From NCBI GenBank assembly GCA_950295325.1, contig OX485806.1:55979169-56043168 (forward strand): DNA of 64,000 nucleotides, written 5' to 3'. Below are positions 33,148 to 44,401 of this stretch, piece by piece. The notes below the pieces were generated by a model. It worked only from the letters and a program-made list of their open reading frames with translations, was not told the origin of the DNA and did not search any database. Within the stretch, counting starts at the first letter, position 1, and each line of letters begins with the position of its first letter. Made by a program: the position numbers and the translations under genes. The stretch is from Polytrichum commune. Taxonomy: Eukaryota; Streptophyta; Polytrichopsida; Polytrichales; Polytrichaceae.

Positions 33148-36061
33148 TGTGGTGCTTTCGGGCACCCCCCTCCGAAGGAGCCTTAAAGTACCGCACAAAC
33201 CCTTCGGTGAGGGTGGCCTGCCTTGGCAGATGCCCAAGCCGAACCCGGGTGTTATGATATTTAATGGGTGTTTTGTGTTTGTGGAGGGATTTGATAATCG
33301 CGTCGTATCTTTTTGATAGGTTGTGCCTAGATTTTAATTGCTTAAGGTAATTATCAAGTTCCCTAACTTAATGCCTAATCTATCCTAGTCTACGCACAAA
33401 TGCACCAGCCTTAAGATCAAGGCAACCTAACCTTAATGAATGAAATAACCTTACCTTTTACCTTGGGCCACCTCTGATTCTTTACTTCTTATATATTGGA
33501 TACTCTAAACGGAGGGACCTTAATTAAGTCCCACCTTCTCAACCTTCATTCTTAGTTTATGGTTGATTGAACAAAGCCTATGTTACTAAGTTCATAATAT
33601 ATGGCATCATCACCTACTTGTTTGGTGCACGCCCTAACCCGAACCCTTCAAGGCCCTGTGCGGGTCTCTTCAAAGTTAATTGATACTTACACCCTCCGAT
33701 CTCTGCCGTCGGAGGGATAGTCTTAATCCTCCGAGTTAAGTTTCCGATTTGTTTTTGCCCACAGGGATCGTACAAATTTTGTTGGTTATTAATTAGTTTA
33801 ACATGGTTTGACCACAAAAATTCAACTTGAAGGAACCGGAGAATAAGACAACCTGTGTGTTCAATCTGTTGCACAATCTTCAAGGGTTGTGGCCATCACC
33901 TCCAACCCTTGGTGCCGACAACATGATGGTGGTTCCATGGGTTATTATTCCCACCTTACCACCTACAAACATACAGAGTGGTCATGCCGATGATTAACCC
34001 AACTTCATCACACACAAACAAACTATAAATGAAAGCTACTACCACAATACTTAACCGAGAGGCTCCGCACAGATGGGAGTTGGAATCCCCTTGGCGGCTA
34101 GGTGGATGATGCCCCCCTAGCATTACATCGATAGTTGGGTTAGGTGAGAATAAAACCTTTGCCGCGCTCCCTCCGTTCTTAAATTGAAGGGTGTAGGGTT
34201 AAAAAGCTTACCGATTGACTCCCGTTTTGGTTTGGCGATGGTTGGTGCAGAACTCCTACTCCAACGCTCGGCTGCCCACAACACCAACTCGAGCCTGCCA
34301 ACCTTGGATGGAAGAACTTCTTCTCGTAAAACAGCAAACACCCCTTCGCGTAAACGGCCATAACTTTTGTTGACAAGCTTCAATTCAAACAATTGTTAGT
34401 AATCTGGAAAACTAATAACAAGAACTATAACTCATCCAATTATGAAAGAAACTGCAAGTATCTTTTTAGAGATATGAGCTTACAAAGTCAGCTCTTAGAA
34501 TTCAAAAGGCAGTTGGGATATCTTCATTCAACCATCTATAACTTATGCTTACTAACTTAGATTCCAACAAGCTTAGACTTTCAAGAAACCTTAAAATTAG
34601 ATCTACAACTACTACAAAGATCAAAACAATTGCATGCTTCTTCTTGCGGACATGAGCTTCCAAAATCAGCTCTTATATTTTAGGAGGCAGCTGGGATACC
34701 TTCATTCAAACATTCATAACTCTCACTCCTTAAATTTTATTGTAACAATCTTATACTTTCTAAAAAACTAAGAACAAGAACTATAACACATTTAAATATC
34801 AAAGCAACAGAATCATTTCTCTTTTAGTTATGCGCTTGAAAAGTCAGTACTTGTAGTCTGAGAGGCAGTTGAAACACCTTCATTAAAACACTCATAATTT
34901 TCACACATCAAATTAGATTTTAGCATGCTTACATATTCTAAATAGCTAAGAATAAGAACTATAACAAACTTAAATACCAAAGCAATTGAATGAATTTTCT
35001 TTTAGTTATGCGCTTGCAAAGTCAACGCTTGTAATTTAAGAGGCAGTTGAGACACCTTCACTCAGCCACTCATAACTTTTGATCCCTACGTTTGATTCTA
35101 ACAATCTTAGGCTTTTTGGAAAGCTAACACAAAAAACTACATTCATTCAAATCTCAAGGCTAAATCCACTACATTCGTTTGAAAGTGACACGGCTACTTA
35201 GGGGTGTGTTAAAAAATCCACTACCTTCTCTCAAGAATTCTAATTACAACAATTATAACTTATAACAATATTGAATGAATGAGGATGTTTCCTCCTTCTA
35301 ACAAAATTTTACAGGGCTTTGCCGTGCTAAATAAAAATTCGGAGAGAGATTGAAAGGGAAAAAAAAAGTTTTTATTACCCTTCAAATGAAGGATTGGGCC
35401 CCTTCTCCCTTCCGTTCACCGAGGTATCATGTTCCTTGGATGATGGCAACGAAGCCCTCGGAGGTGAATAAAGGTGAAGGATGCCACCTTGCACCCCACT
35501 TGCTCAAGCCCTTAGAAAGGTTTTTCTATTTTCGTTTGAAATTCATTTTTGGTTGGCAAGGGTGGCAACATCGCCCCCTTGCTCTAGTTGGCAAAATCCC
35601 TTACGCTCGTAGTTGTCACTTTCTTTTCTTTCTTGGCCGCTTCCAGAATTACTCTTGTTTTTTGTCGCCGCATGACCTTTGCTTGCTTGAATTGGTTGTT
35701 CCTAACTTAACCTACATACTAACTGGCCCACTATTTTCACACTTCCGATTCGGATAAAGGGCATTTCCCTTTTATCCCTTCGGTTTCTAAGTTCTACTTG
35801 CCCAAGGGTTTTATCCCAAGGGTAAAACACCCCTAGCCAACCTACCTTAATCTAAATGGTTTTTTTGCTAAATTTTCCTATTACTAATCTAATGATTTTG
35901 CTAAAATACCTCAATTGTGAGCCAAATTGCCGTTGGGGGCAATTTTGACGCTCACATATGTCGGCCATCAGGGGGCACTCGTCCAAGCACGACGGACCCA
36001 GAAATCTCTTGCTCGCACGTAAATCTTAAGCACACGGTCACCTGCAATTTTAACGCTCATA
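33148..36061. mobile_element. Unclassified noncoding element (family E) nested in family D
   Basis: Composition changes sharply at 33,148 (TGTGGTGCTTTCGGGCACC, a GC-rich hairpin start) and returns near 36,061. ACTAC occurs at both borders (33,143-33,147 and 36,062-36,066), a possible 5-bp duplication. The right end reads CGCTCATA rather than a clear CA, so the borders are tentative. The interior holds a 178-bp tandem repeat and a 135-codon open frame (35,350-35,757) that I do not recognise. Confidence 0.45.
34400..35130 (+). repeat. 178-bp tandem repeat, four units
   Basis: The marker GGCAG(T/C)TG occurs at 34,508, 34,686, 34,864 and 35,042, each 178 bp apart. Each unit also carries a TATGCGCTT/ATGAGCTT-AAA(A/G)TCA(G/A) block and a CATAACTT-like block. 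Units are diverged, so the array is old. It lies inside family E. Confidence 0.85.
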
Positions 36062-36677
36062 ACTACTCACAACGATTGTTATTCAAAGATTATTTGTGAG
36101 TTGTTGGATGTCATTACAAGTTGAAAGATTAAACAATCGAAGAAGAATTGTCTAAATATGTGATATACATAGAAGTAAGATTGATGTTTTAATTACCATA
36201 TGTATGCTTATTATTAAGATCGTAATATTAAAATATAAGTAGTAACACTTCAACTTAAAATAAGAAAGACTCAAGAACATGAGATCTTCTTCATTACTAT
36301 TATAAGTTATGAATGTAATATATATTAAATAGTATGATTGATGTTTATGAATCAAGAGCTTTAACTTCTCTTGGAGATTTATACAACTTATTGAAAATTA
36401 TATTGTTATCTATGATATTGTTGCACCTTTTGAAACCTTCTCTACTTTAGTTGTTCTTACTATCAATGATGCCTTACATTGAGAGTGAAAATATATGAGA
36501 ATGAGATGGTTTTACTCCATTAATTATATGCAAACCATAAGGAGAAGAGAGAGCTTATTAATTCAAGACCGAGCATATTAATGACGCACAGTAGTTCTCA
36601 ACAAATATAAATTTACATGATGTTTCATCGTGAGTCTTCTTAGCTAGTTGTAACCGAACGACCCACAGCGTGCATCA

Positions 36678-37460
36678 ATGCATAGCTCATGGCGTGGTGA
36701 TTCTAGAATGCTCAAGATCACCTCAATCGTAGGTGTGAGCTAGGACTTATGGCAATTTGAGTGGGGCGCTGTCCCGGGACAGCGCCCTGGGACATCAGTG
36801 TCTTGGAGTGATTCCCGGGACTGCCAAGGTTTGAACAAGCATAACTGCGTCAATAATTGCCTGAATGGGGCAAGTGAGGAGTCCATCGGCATCTACGTGA
36901 AGCGTAAATGAAGATGGAGTGGTTGCTTGTTAGCTTCAAACATCATACAAGGAAGTTATGATGGTCTAAAGCTGGTAGGGGCTTCTAGGCCCAGCGGCTA
37001 AGGGAAAATGTCTACTTGGCCCCAACTCTTGGTATAGAGACAAGAGGTTTCTTGACGGTGGGGTAGGGGCCCCGCGTAGAGTGCTAGAGGCTTATATGGA
37101 TGAGGTGGTGTGGCCTCACCCACCCGAGGCCGAACGGCACGGCCTCCATGGGCTTTGGCCCAATATGAGGCCATAGTTGCCTAGTATGCTTCGGGTTGTT
37201 GTAGTGTTGCTCCAGCAACGCGATGATCATTATAAGATTGGACTTCCATGGATGGAAGTCCACATCTAAGAATTGGTTACCAATTAAGGGATGAGTCCCG
37301 AAAACAAAGTAAGAGGGTTGGTTCCCTCATATGAACTATAAGGTCCGGGGTAGGAGGAGCTAACCATTAGCATGGCGGAATGCGAAGGGTTAGCACTCGT
37401 AACCTTTGTTAGAAATGAAAATTGGCAATATTGTTAATGGGGCTAGCAAGGGTTGCGGCA
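36678..37460 (+). mobile_element. Family C element, right piece
   Basis: This continues the piece at 31,641 and ends GGGTTGCGGCA at 37,460. It contains the perfect 20-bp palindrome GCGCTGTCCCGGGACAGCGC (36,766-36,786 region) and a second hairpin made of ATCTACG and CGTA(A/G)AT. No target-site duplication is seen around the whole split element (TGTAT versus TCATC). Confidence 0.85.
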
Positions 37461-37582
37461 TCATCAAGTGTAGGAAGCCCAAGGGAAAAGATGAACAAAA
37501 AAAAATTACAAAGGAATACTTGGGGAAATGGTGAGAATACCATGATATAGAAGCCACTTGGGTAGCAACAAGAGACATGATG

Positions 37583-38072
37583 AATGCCCCCGGCAGCTTC
37601 AGGCCATCATAACTTCCTTGTATGATGTTTGATACTAACAAACAACCACTACATCTTCATCTACGCTTCACGTAGATGCTGATGGACTCCTCATTTGCCC
37701 CATTTGGCCAAGTAGTGAGGAAGTTATGCCCGTTCAAACCTTGGCAGTCCCGGGAACCACTCCCAGGCCATTGCTGTACCAGGGCGCTGTCCCGCCCCAC
37801 TCAAATTGCCATAACTCCTAGCTCACACCTCCGATTGAGGTGTTCTTGAGTTTCATGGAAACACCACACCATAAGCTACGCATAGCTCATGGCCCTACCC
37901 TCGTGATTCTTAGTCTCCGTGGGTGGGAGGCATTCCCAACACCCGGGGCCCTCACCCACACTAGGATCACTTGGGTCCTCTCACCAACGTCGCCACAAGT
38001 CCTGGGTGTCACTCCGGGGTCCCCTATGTGCCCATGGTGTTTCACGCACTCCTCATGGAGAGGTGCACGACA
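37583..38072 (-). mobile_element. Family C element fragment, reversed
   Basis: On the minus strand it starts TGTCGTGCACCTCTCC at 38,072 and matches the left half of the family, stopping at about 37,583 inside GCTGCCGGGGGC. It lies tail-to-tail with the copy ending at 37,460, so the two form an imperfect inverted repeat about 120 bp apart. Confidence 0.85.
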
Positions 38073-39300
38073 TGAAATGTGTTGGAGATGGGAGGTGTGT
38101 GGTTGGTGGTGGTGTGGGTGAGGGGGTTGGAGGATGTGCACCATGATTTAGAAAAAAATGATTTTGGACATGGAGGCAAGCTATGTATGGGGTTGATTGT
38201 GATTTGTACATTGTATAATTTGAATATTTCCAATGATAGTGTGTTCATAGTTAGTTGGTTGCATAGTTGAGGTGGGGTGTTTTGGTTGTATATGCATATG
38301 ATAGTGGTGTAGCATATTTCATATGTGTAGAAGTTTTTTGGCCATTTTGGTGTAAGGTTGTCATGTTTTAAAATGACATTAATCTAATGGGCTCAAAGGT
38401 AAAAGAAACTTAAAAGGTCAAAAGTCTGAAGGAAACAAAAGGTTACCTTGCAAAGGTTGTGGATTTCTCAAGAAAAATGGATGCACTCAAAAGAATAAAT
38501 GGGGTCAAACAGTTGTTTGGTACGTTTCCTTAAGGTTTACAAATGAAAAAGAACAACGACTCTAACCTACCTGTATCATCACCTTAAGAATTTATAAATA
38601 TCACAGCATTTCTTACAAAGACTATTGCCCGTATTTCTTAAGTCACATTAAAAAGAATTAATAAATACAAGACTATTGCCCATACCAAAGTGCCTTCAGC
38701 TTTGGTAAGAAAGACTTCAATGAGATAATCTTGTAAAACAATTGCCAGCGGTTGTGTCTATAATTGTGCATTGCACATGGTCCGATTAAAATGAACCCAC
38801 TGCCACATTATTGCTTAGGAGATTAAAGTGCAGTGAATGACTGTTACAATTGCATCTACTAATGTTGAAAGACTTTAAAGACTATATCCCTTAAACTAAC
38901 CCCTAATTGAAAATTGAACCTAAAATGATCATAAATTAATGTTGTGATTTCCCTAATGGCACTTATATGAGAAACCTAGATGATACACAAATCATTTTTT
39001 AAGTCTTTCATGAGTGTTTCCCTGGGTTTGTTTGTAAGTCAAAACTTAAACTACAGTTTATTGTGGGGGTCATGGGTTTTGGGTTTTTTTGGGGACAGGA
39101 TGGTTTTGTAACATTTTATTAGCCAAAGGATTTTTGTGGAAAAATCTTGTGGTGGGGGTTGTAAAAAGCTTATTATGGGGTGCATTGTGTACTAGTTAAA
39201 TGTTTCTCATAGCCATTGGAGTTTTGCTAGAGGGATGGTCATTATGTAGCTACATGTTTGGTCAAATATGTTGGATTTAGTCCTTTGAAATAATATGTTT
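38073..39300. other. Spacer, probably LINE 3' region
   Basis: No gene is recognised. It lies downstream (minus strand) of the decayed LINE coding region and may contain its 3' end. No poly(A) tail or target-site duplication could be fixed. Confidence 0.35.
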
Positions 39301-40263
39301 GGTTTGCAAGTGTAAATCTTTGTTTGGGTTACATTCTTTGATAGCAAGGGTTAGGTTTGTGGCTTGAATTGCTAGACAAATGAAGTTATGGTTTGTTGAT
39401 TGTGTGAAGTTGATACAAATGTCAAAATTTGTAAGTGTTGTTTATTGGAAGTCCTTTTACATGTACCTATTCACTAGGAGTAGGTTGTGATCCAGGGTTA
39501 TGTTATCAAACCGGAGGAGTTGTGATTCAATTATCCACTTGGTGTTGGTTGGTTGTGTATTTCCATAAGCAAAGGTAGGATTTCTTGATGGCTTGAGTGC
39601 CCCACATGTCTTTGCGAGTTGTGCTTTTGGTGGCCATGATGGTGCGCATTAATTGCTTGGTGGTGTCAATATTCTAGTTGGTGTGACTATCATTGGTTTG
39701 TGTTTGTGAAGGTATGTTGGTGTTGGGTAAGAGTTGGGTTCGTGGAAATAGTATTTGTGCTTATTGGAAGGTTTTTCAGATAATTTGTTAGGAAGATTTG
39801 CAATGTTTTTGGAAACCTTCTAGGGGCAATATGGTGTGTTGGTGGTGGGCTTTTGGATTTTCTCTATAGTGGTGATGTTGTGCATGTATAGCTTGATGAG
39901 GAATTTCTTTGTGTTGTTTTTCTATTTGTAAAATAGTGTGGTGTAGTATAGGAAGTTTTTCCATTTGGTTTCAAGTGGGGTTAATTTTATTGGGATGGTT
40001 TGGTGTCATAATTGATATATATATATAATTCTCTCAAGCAAAAACATGGTATGGGCGATGGGTGACCTTATGCAATCTTGATATTTAAGTTTTGGTGGAT
40101 GTTGGGATCCTCCATAATTTGCACTGATGTGTTTGGCTAGGATAAACGTGATCTCATTGGCCTTGGTCATTAAGAGCCTCAATTAGTTGTTGTCCTATGC
40201 AATTCATGTAATCCAATACAAAGGAGGTGGTATTTATACCAAAATCTTCATGTGAAAGGTGGG

Positions 40264-40503
40264 TTAGGATATTAGTTGTGTTTTTGGATACGTTATAATT
40301 TTTTGGGTAAGTTTGTTTATTATTTTGTCAAGTATTCTTATGTCTAGTTTGGAGAAAGGGACCATGTAGTAGGCGTATGTTAATCTTGGTTTTATGGCAA
40401 TGTCAGGGATGCATATTTTATGTTTCATGGTCGTGAGGAGGATATTAGCAATTTGCTTTGACGAATAGTTATTTCCATTGTCACATTGTTTTGTATTCTC
40501 CAC
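40264..40503 (-). pseudogene. LINE reverse transcriptase C-terminal fragment
   Basis: This 79-codon open stretch contains MKHKICIPDIAIKPRLTYAY and MVPFSKLDIRILDKIINKLT, which resembles the region just after the catalytic domain in plant LINE ORF2 proteins (VIKPxxxYAxxxVPFSxxDIxxLDxxxxKLTK). It is a fragment of the larger decayed element, not an independent gene. Confidence 0.65.
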
Positions 40504-42074
40504 TTGAGGGAGGGGATTAGGTGGAAACCAAAATATGTTTAAGGTTCATTTTGCAATAATGTGGGGAAGGGTTGTTCTAAATGTTTTGGGTTTGGAAAAA
40601 AACTTTAAGTGTGGAGGAGTTTAGTTTGGATTTGTTCGAGCAACTTGTGATTGTGCATTTGGAAAGGTTGAGGTCATGGAGGATTTTGTGTGCATATTGC
40701 TTACTAGTTCAACCACATTTTTAGAATGGCCCAAATTTTCCATTATTGCGAGTAGGTTCGCATGGCCAACAATGCCAAAAACATCTAGAGGTCGATGTAT
40801 GTGAGGAATATGTCATAGTTGGTAAATCAAGCATTTTCTAGGGTTGTTATAATCATTTGTATTTGTTGTGTGATGTTACATTGTGGATAGTACCTTTCTT
40901 GGTTGAAGTAAAAGATTTTGTATTTTTCGCAGTGAATGTGCTTGTGTAGAGTTTGTAAATGGTGTCGGCCAAGGCTATGGGTTTGTAATTAATAATGAAG
41001 AGGGGTTTTTTTTGTGGAGGGGTATGACTTTATTGTGGTCATGCAAAAGGTATTTGAGGATGGCACAATGGCATGCAATATGGTGATCTGTTGGAACATC
41101 ACGTATGGGATTTGTTTTTTAAATGGAGTTTTGTTATGTGTGTAAGATTTTTTGTGCAATGTCTAATGGGTTTGTGAGTATGTTATTGTGTGTCCCTTAT
41201 GCAGTCTAGTGGGGTGTTTGCTAACAATTTAAATTTCCTTATGTGTATTGTTTTGACTTTTCGGCTTAGGAATGTGCAATATTTTGCTATGGGTTTTCTA
41301 TTGTTGATTGTTGTTTGTTTAGTAATGATATTTTTCTTTCATTTTTGTGGCTTTACCCAAGCTGGCGAGTTGCTCATCCATTAATGAGCAATAATGTGGT
41401 TGATGGGGGTGGATGGGAGGCTGATATTTGTCAAAGTATGCATGTGTCAGATGTCCATGTGGGATGACAAGGTTGTGTTTGGTTGTGTAGTGATGACTTA
41501 ATTCCTTTTCTTATGTTGTGCTATATGTGTAGTTATTGCTTTTGTACTTTATTAGTTAACGGGGAGGAAAATTGCCTTGGTGGTGGGGAAGGTGTGGGAG
41601 GGTGAGGGAGGTGTAGAGGTTTGTACATATTTTCTCAACGCATGTGCTTAGTGTGTTTATGATGTCCTAGACTTCATCTTGAGCTTCTTCCAAATCATTT
41701 GGTGGTAGGTGGGGGTTGTGGATTTTTTGGGTTAGTGATTGTATGTTGATATTGGTGGATTTTTGGAACATGATCACTAGGTTTTGTATGTTCTATGGTG
41801 GTATGGTGAATGTGAGTTTTGAGGGGTTTTTTGTTGTTGGTTTCAGTTTATTGATTAAATGGTTAGAGTTTATTCTCAACAAAATTGGGTAGAAATAAGA
41901 ATTTTGGGATTATTCAATGAGTGTTTAGCAAATTATGTGTGTGTTAAGGCATATATTTATGAAGAAAACCATCTATGAGGTTTATAGACGTGTAGTTATG
42001 ATCGCCTTATATAGAAAATCTATTTGTATTTTGTATGGGTTGAATGGGAGGTTTTGCATGTGTTGAGCCCAAAC

Positions 42075-42174
42075 TCATGCACCTGTGTGGGATGTGCAAG
42101 TTAGCGCTCGTGACACTTGCTAGAGTTGGGAAGCGGTCAAGATAAGTGAAGGGGCACTAGCAAGGGTTGCAACA
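42075..42174 (+). mobile_element. Family C element, right-end fragment
   Basis: About 100 bp matches the right end of family C: GTGTGGGATGTGCAAGTTAG, GCGCTCGTGACACTTGCTAG, then CTAGCAAGGGTTGCAACA. It is closest to the copy at 19,218-20,155 and is inserted within the LINE remains. Confidence 0.75.
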
Positions 42175-42542
42175 CCTAAGGTGAGTTTTTTTGAATATGT
42201 GGTGTTGTATGAAGGTGAGGTGGGGGTTATGTATTTGTAGTAAATGTTTTTGTGTGATTTTTGTGAGAGATGCATTTAAGAGTGTAAGGGTTATGAGTGT
42301 TTTTGAGTGTGTAAGTTGGTATCTTGTGAGTTTATTTACTGTTTGGATGTTGGATGGTGGTATGTTTAGGATGTTGGAGCGGATGGCATTGTTGGTGGTG
42401 GAGAATTGTTTTGTGGAGTTAGTCTGTAATGAGAATCTTGTGGTATGTTTGAGACATTGTTGTGTAGTGATAAAAATCCAAAGCAAAAGCTTGTAAATTT
42501 TATTTATAAAGGAAGGAGAATACATGCAAAAACAATGTAGAC

Positions 42543-44401
42543 CTATGGTGAGATTTTTAGTGGTGAGCTAATCATTAAGTGGTTAATGGTCTTGGTGGAA
42601 GAATATTGGGGTGTGCCTGGTGCAAATTGGTGGCATGTTGTGGTGGTGATGGGCGTCCAAATGGTAGAGTCGAGGGTTTGCATGATGTTATGGATGTGAT
42701 GCTTAGATTGTTGGAACTCCATAACCCCATAACCATAGCGCTTATGATGTTGTGTATGTTTGTTGCATGTGTTTGAGTGTCTCCGTCGATGCCTCAATAT
42801 GCTTGTCCGTGTTGAGGTTAATGTTATTGGGGAGTGTGATGAGTCTCCCATCTACCTTCTCCACTAACTTTTGCATGGTGTTGTTGAAGAGTTTATTCGT
42901 GACGGGGAGTGATGGTGGTAGTATTGTTCATTTGTTTAGACCTTTTGCGTGATGGTTTTTCATGCAAGGGTTTGGATGAGGCGGGTGACGATTTTATTGG
43001 GCTCCATGTTGTCCATGCTACCTTTGTGAGGTATGAAGTCTAATGTACCATTATGGATGTACATAGACTTATTTAGCCACTCCGTGTAGGCGACCACATT
43101 GAGGCATTGGATGTAGCACCATAGGTATGCTAATTGTTTGTGTGGTTGGCAATATACCTGTGATTGATTCTGACTACGTTGTTGTTTCCAAATATTTGCT
43201 TGAGTGTGTTGATGACGGAGGATTATGTATCCCATTGTAGTAGGTTGTTGGCTACCAAAGTGGTGTTAGTTTGGAGCTCCAATGGGTTGCCGACGTCCTT
43301 GTCCTTTCTGACACTTACTTTGAGCTTCTTGGATTGGTGGGCGAGGCCATTGTTGAAGATGTCATCTGGGGCCTCCTCTATGGTGAGCGTTATGATACTG
43401 AAGTTTTTTTCTTCGTTTGGTTTGGCAAATGAAAGGATCTCAACTTTCCACCCATTGTAATAGCATTCCTGCATGAGACTCCTAAAAAATGGTGGTGGCC
43501 ATGGTATTGCAGAGGGTTTCACCTTTGAGGTGTACCTCATATCTTGAATTTTGGTGATCAATTTGAACCCTTTGCAACCTTGCCAATGACCTTCACACCG
43601 TCTCCCATCGTCATGACAAAAATACGCTCCCCACATAATAAGGCTAGATTGTCATGTTTTGCGTGAAAGTGGATTTTGATGAAACCTGCCCAATTACGTG
43701 TGATCATGTTGATGCCGATGTCTAGTGGGTAAGTGTAGGGTTTCTCTCAATGGTATGTTCATCAATCGTAAACTCTCTAAGCATGTTGTCTTCACTAAGT
43801 TCCGGCTAAGTGTTTGTACCCCTCATCGAAGAAGAAAGTGATGAGACCCGTTTCTTGGGATATTTTTTCATACATCGGGATTTGGGTGAAGTGGAGATGT
43901 TGACCGGGTACGGCATCGGGGCATCATTCAGTGGGTGGAGGAATTGCTTGGTTCTTGGGAAGGCTCTCTTCGTTGAACGGAATTCTTGACCTTCACTTGC
44001 GGGTGTGCCTAGTGAGAGGAACTCTTCGTTGGTGCGCTTCTCCTAAGTACGTGTTTGCCTCTTTGGATGGCTAGAGCTTTGTGCATAGAGAAGCCCATCC
44101 ACATTTGTCTAATCACATCAATACTCAAGGGGGCTATGCGTTTTGATCGTGTTGGGTGGCGTTGGTGCGAACTCCTTGTGGAAATCGGGGGTGTGGATGT
44201 GGCGGTGAATTCGTCGGCCTTCCGACGCTTGGCGCTTTGGCTCTCCGAGACTTCTTTGGTTCTTGGGTTTCGATATTGAAGCGTTGATGGTGTGCTCTCG
44301 GTAATTAGCACGGCTTTAGGGGGTGCGGCTTGGGAGGAGTGGCGGGAGCTGTAATCAAGCTCGAGCTCGAGTGAGCTACTACCTTCTTCAGGGGGAAACA
44401 T
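42543..44401 (-). pseudogene. LINE first ORF remains
   Basis: Several minus-strand frames join across frameshifts to give one plausible ORF1-like protein: 44,401-44,009 (Ser/Thr/Pro/Lys-rich, with SAKRRKADE), 43,636-43,223 (CHDDGRRCEGHW, LAHQSKKLKVSVRKDKDVGN), 43,235-42,960 (YIQCLNVVAYTEWLNKSMYI, FIPHKGSMDNMEPNK) and 42,851-42,543. The middle part resembles LINE ORF1-type proteins of green plants. Two or more frameshifts separate the pieces. Confidence 0.5.

Larger units (their letters stand above)
31835..36677 (+). mobile_element. Noncoding LTR-like element (family D) nested in family C
   Basis: The element starts TGTTGAGTACAAC and ends GTGCATCA, flanked by ATGCG (31,830-31,834) and ATGCA (36,678-36,682), a 5-bp target-site duplication differing by one CG-to-CA change. 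It has no coding capacity. A TATA box (TATATAAGG at 32,431) followed by an apparent transcribed region suggests a solo LTR of about 1.9 kb, itself split by another insertion at about 33,148-36,061. Confidence 0.7.
39300..44401 (-). mobile_element. Decayed LINE (non-LTR retrotransposon), minus strand
   Basis: A first-ORF-like region occupies about 44,401-42,540. It includes a segment with KVKPSAIPWPPPF, ILSFAKPNEEKNFS, NTLKQIFGNNNVVRINHR and NKIVTRLIQ. The reverse transcriptase region occupies about 41,080-40,250, with NYKPIALADTIYKLYT (LINE RT block with P-I-A-L), NLLAIMENLGHSKNVVELV, and the C-terminal MVPFSKLDIRILDKIINKLT. Frameshifts and stops are frequent. The expected block with the YADD catalytic box is missing between about 40,690 and 40,500, so the RT is dead. 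No endonuclease is clearly readable. A family C fragment sits at 42,075-42,174 between the two regions. Confidence 0.7.

Noticed and set aside
35350-35757. 135-codon open frame in the nested family E
   Set aside because: No recognisable domain, and the frame lies in otherwise noncoding repetitive DNA. It is not strong enough to call a gene.
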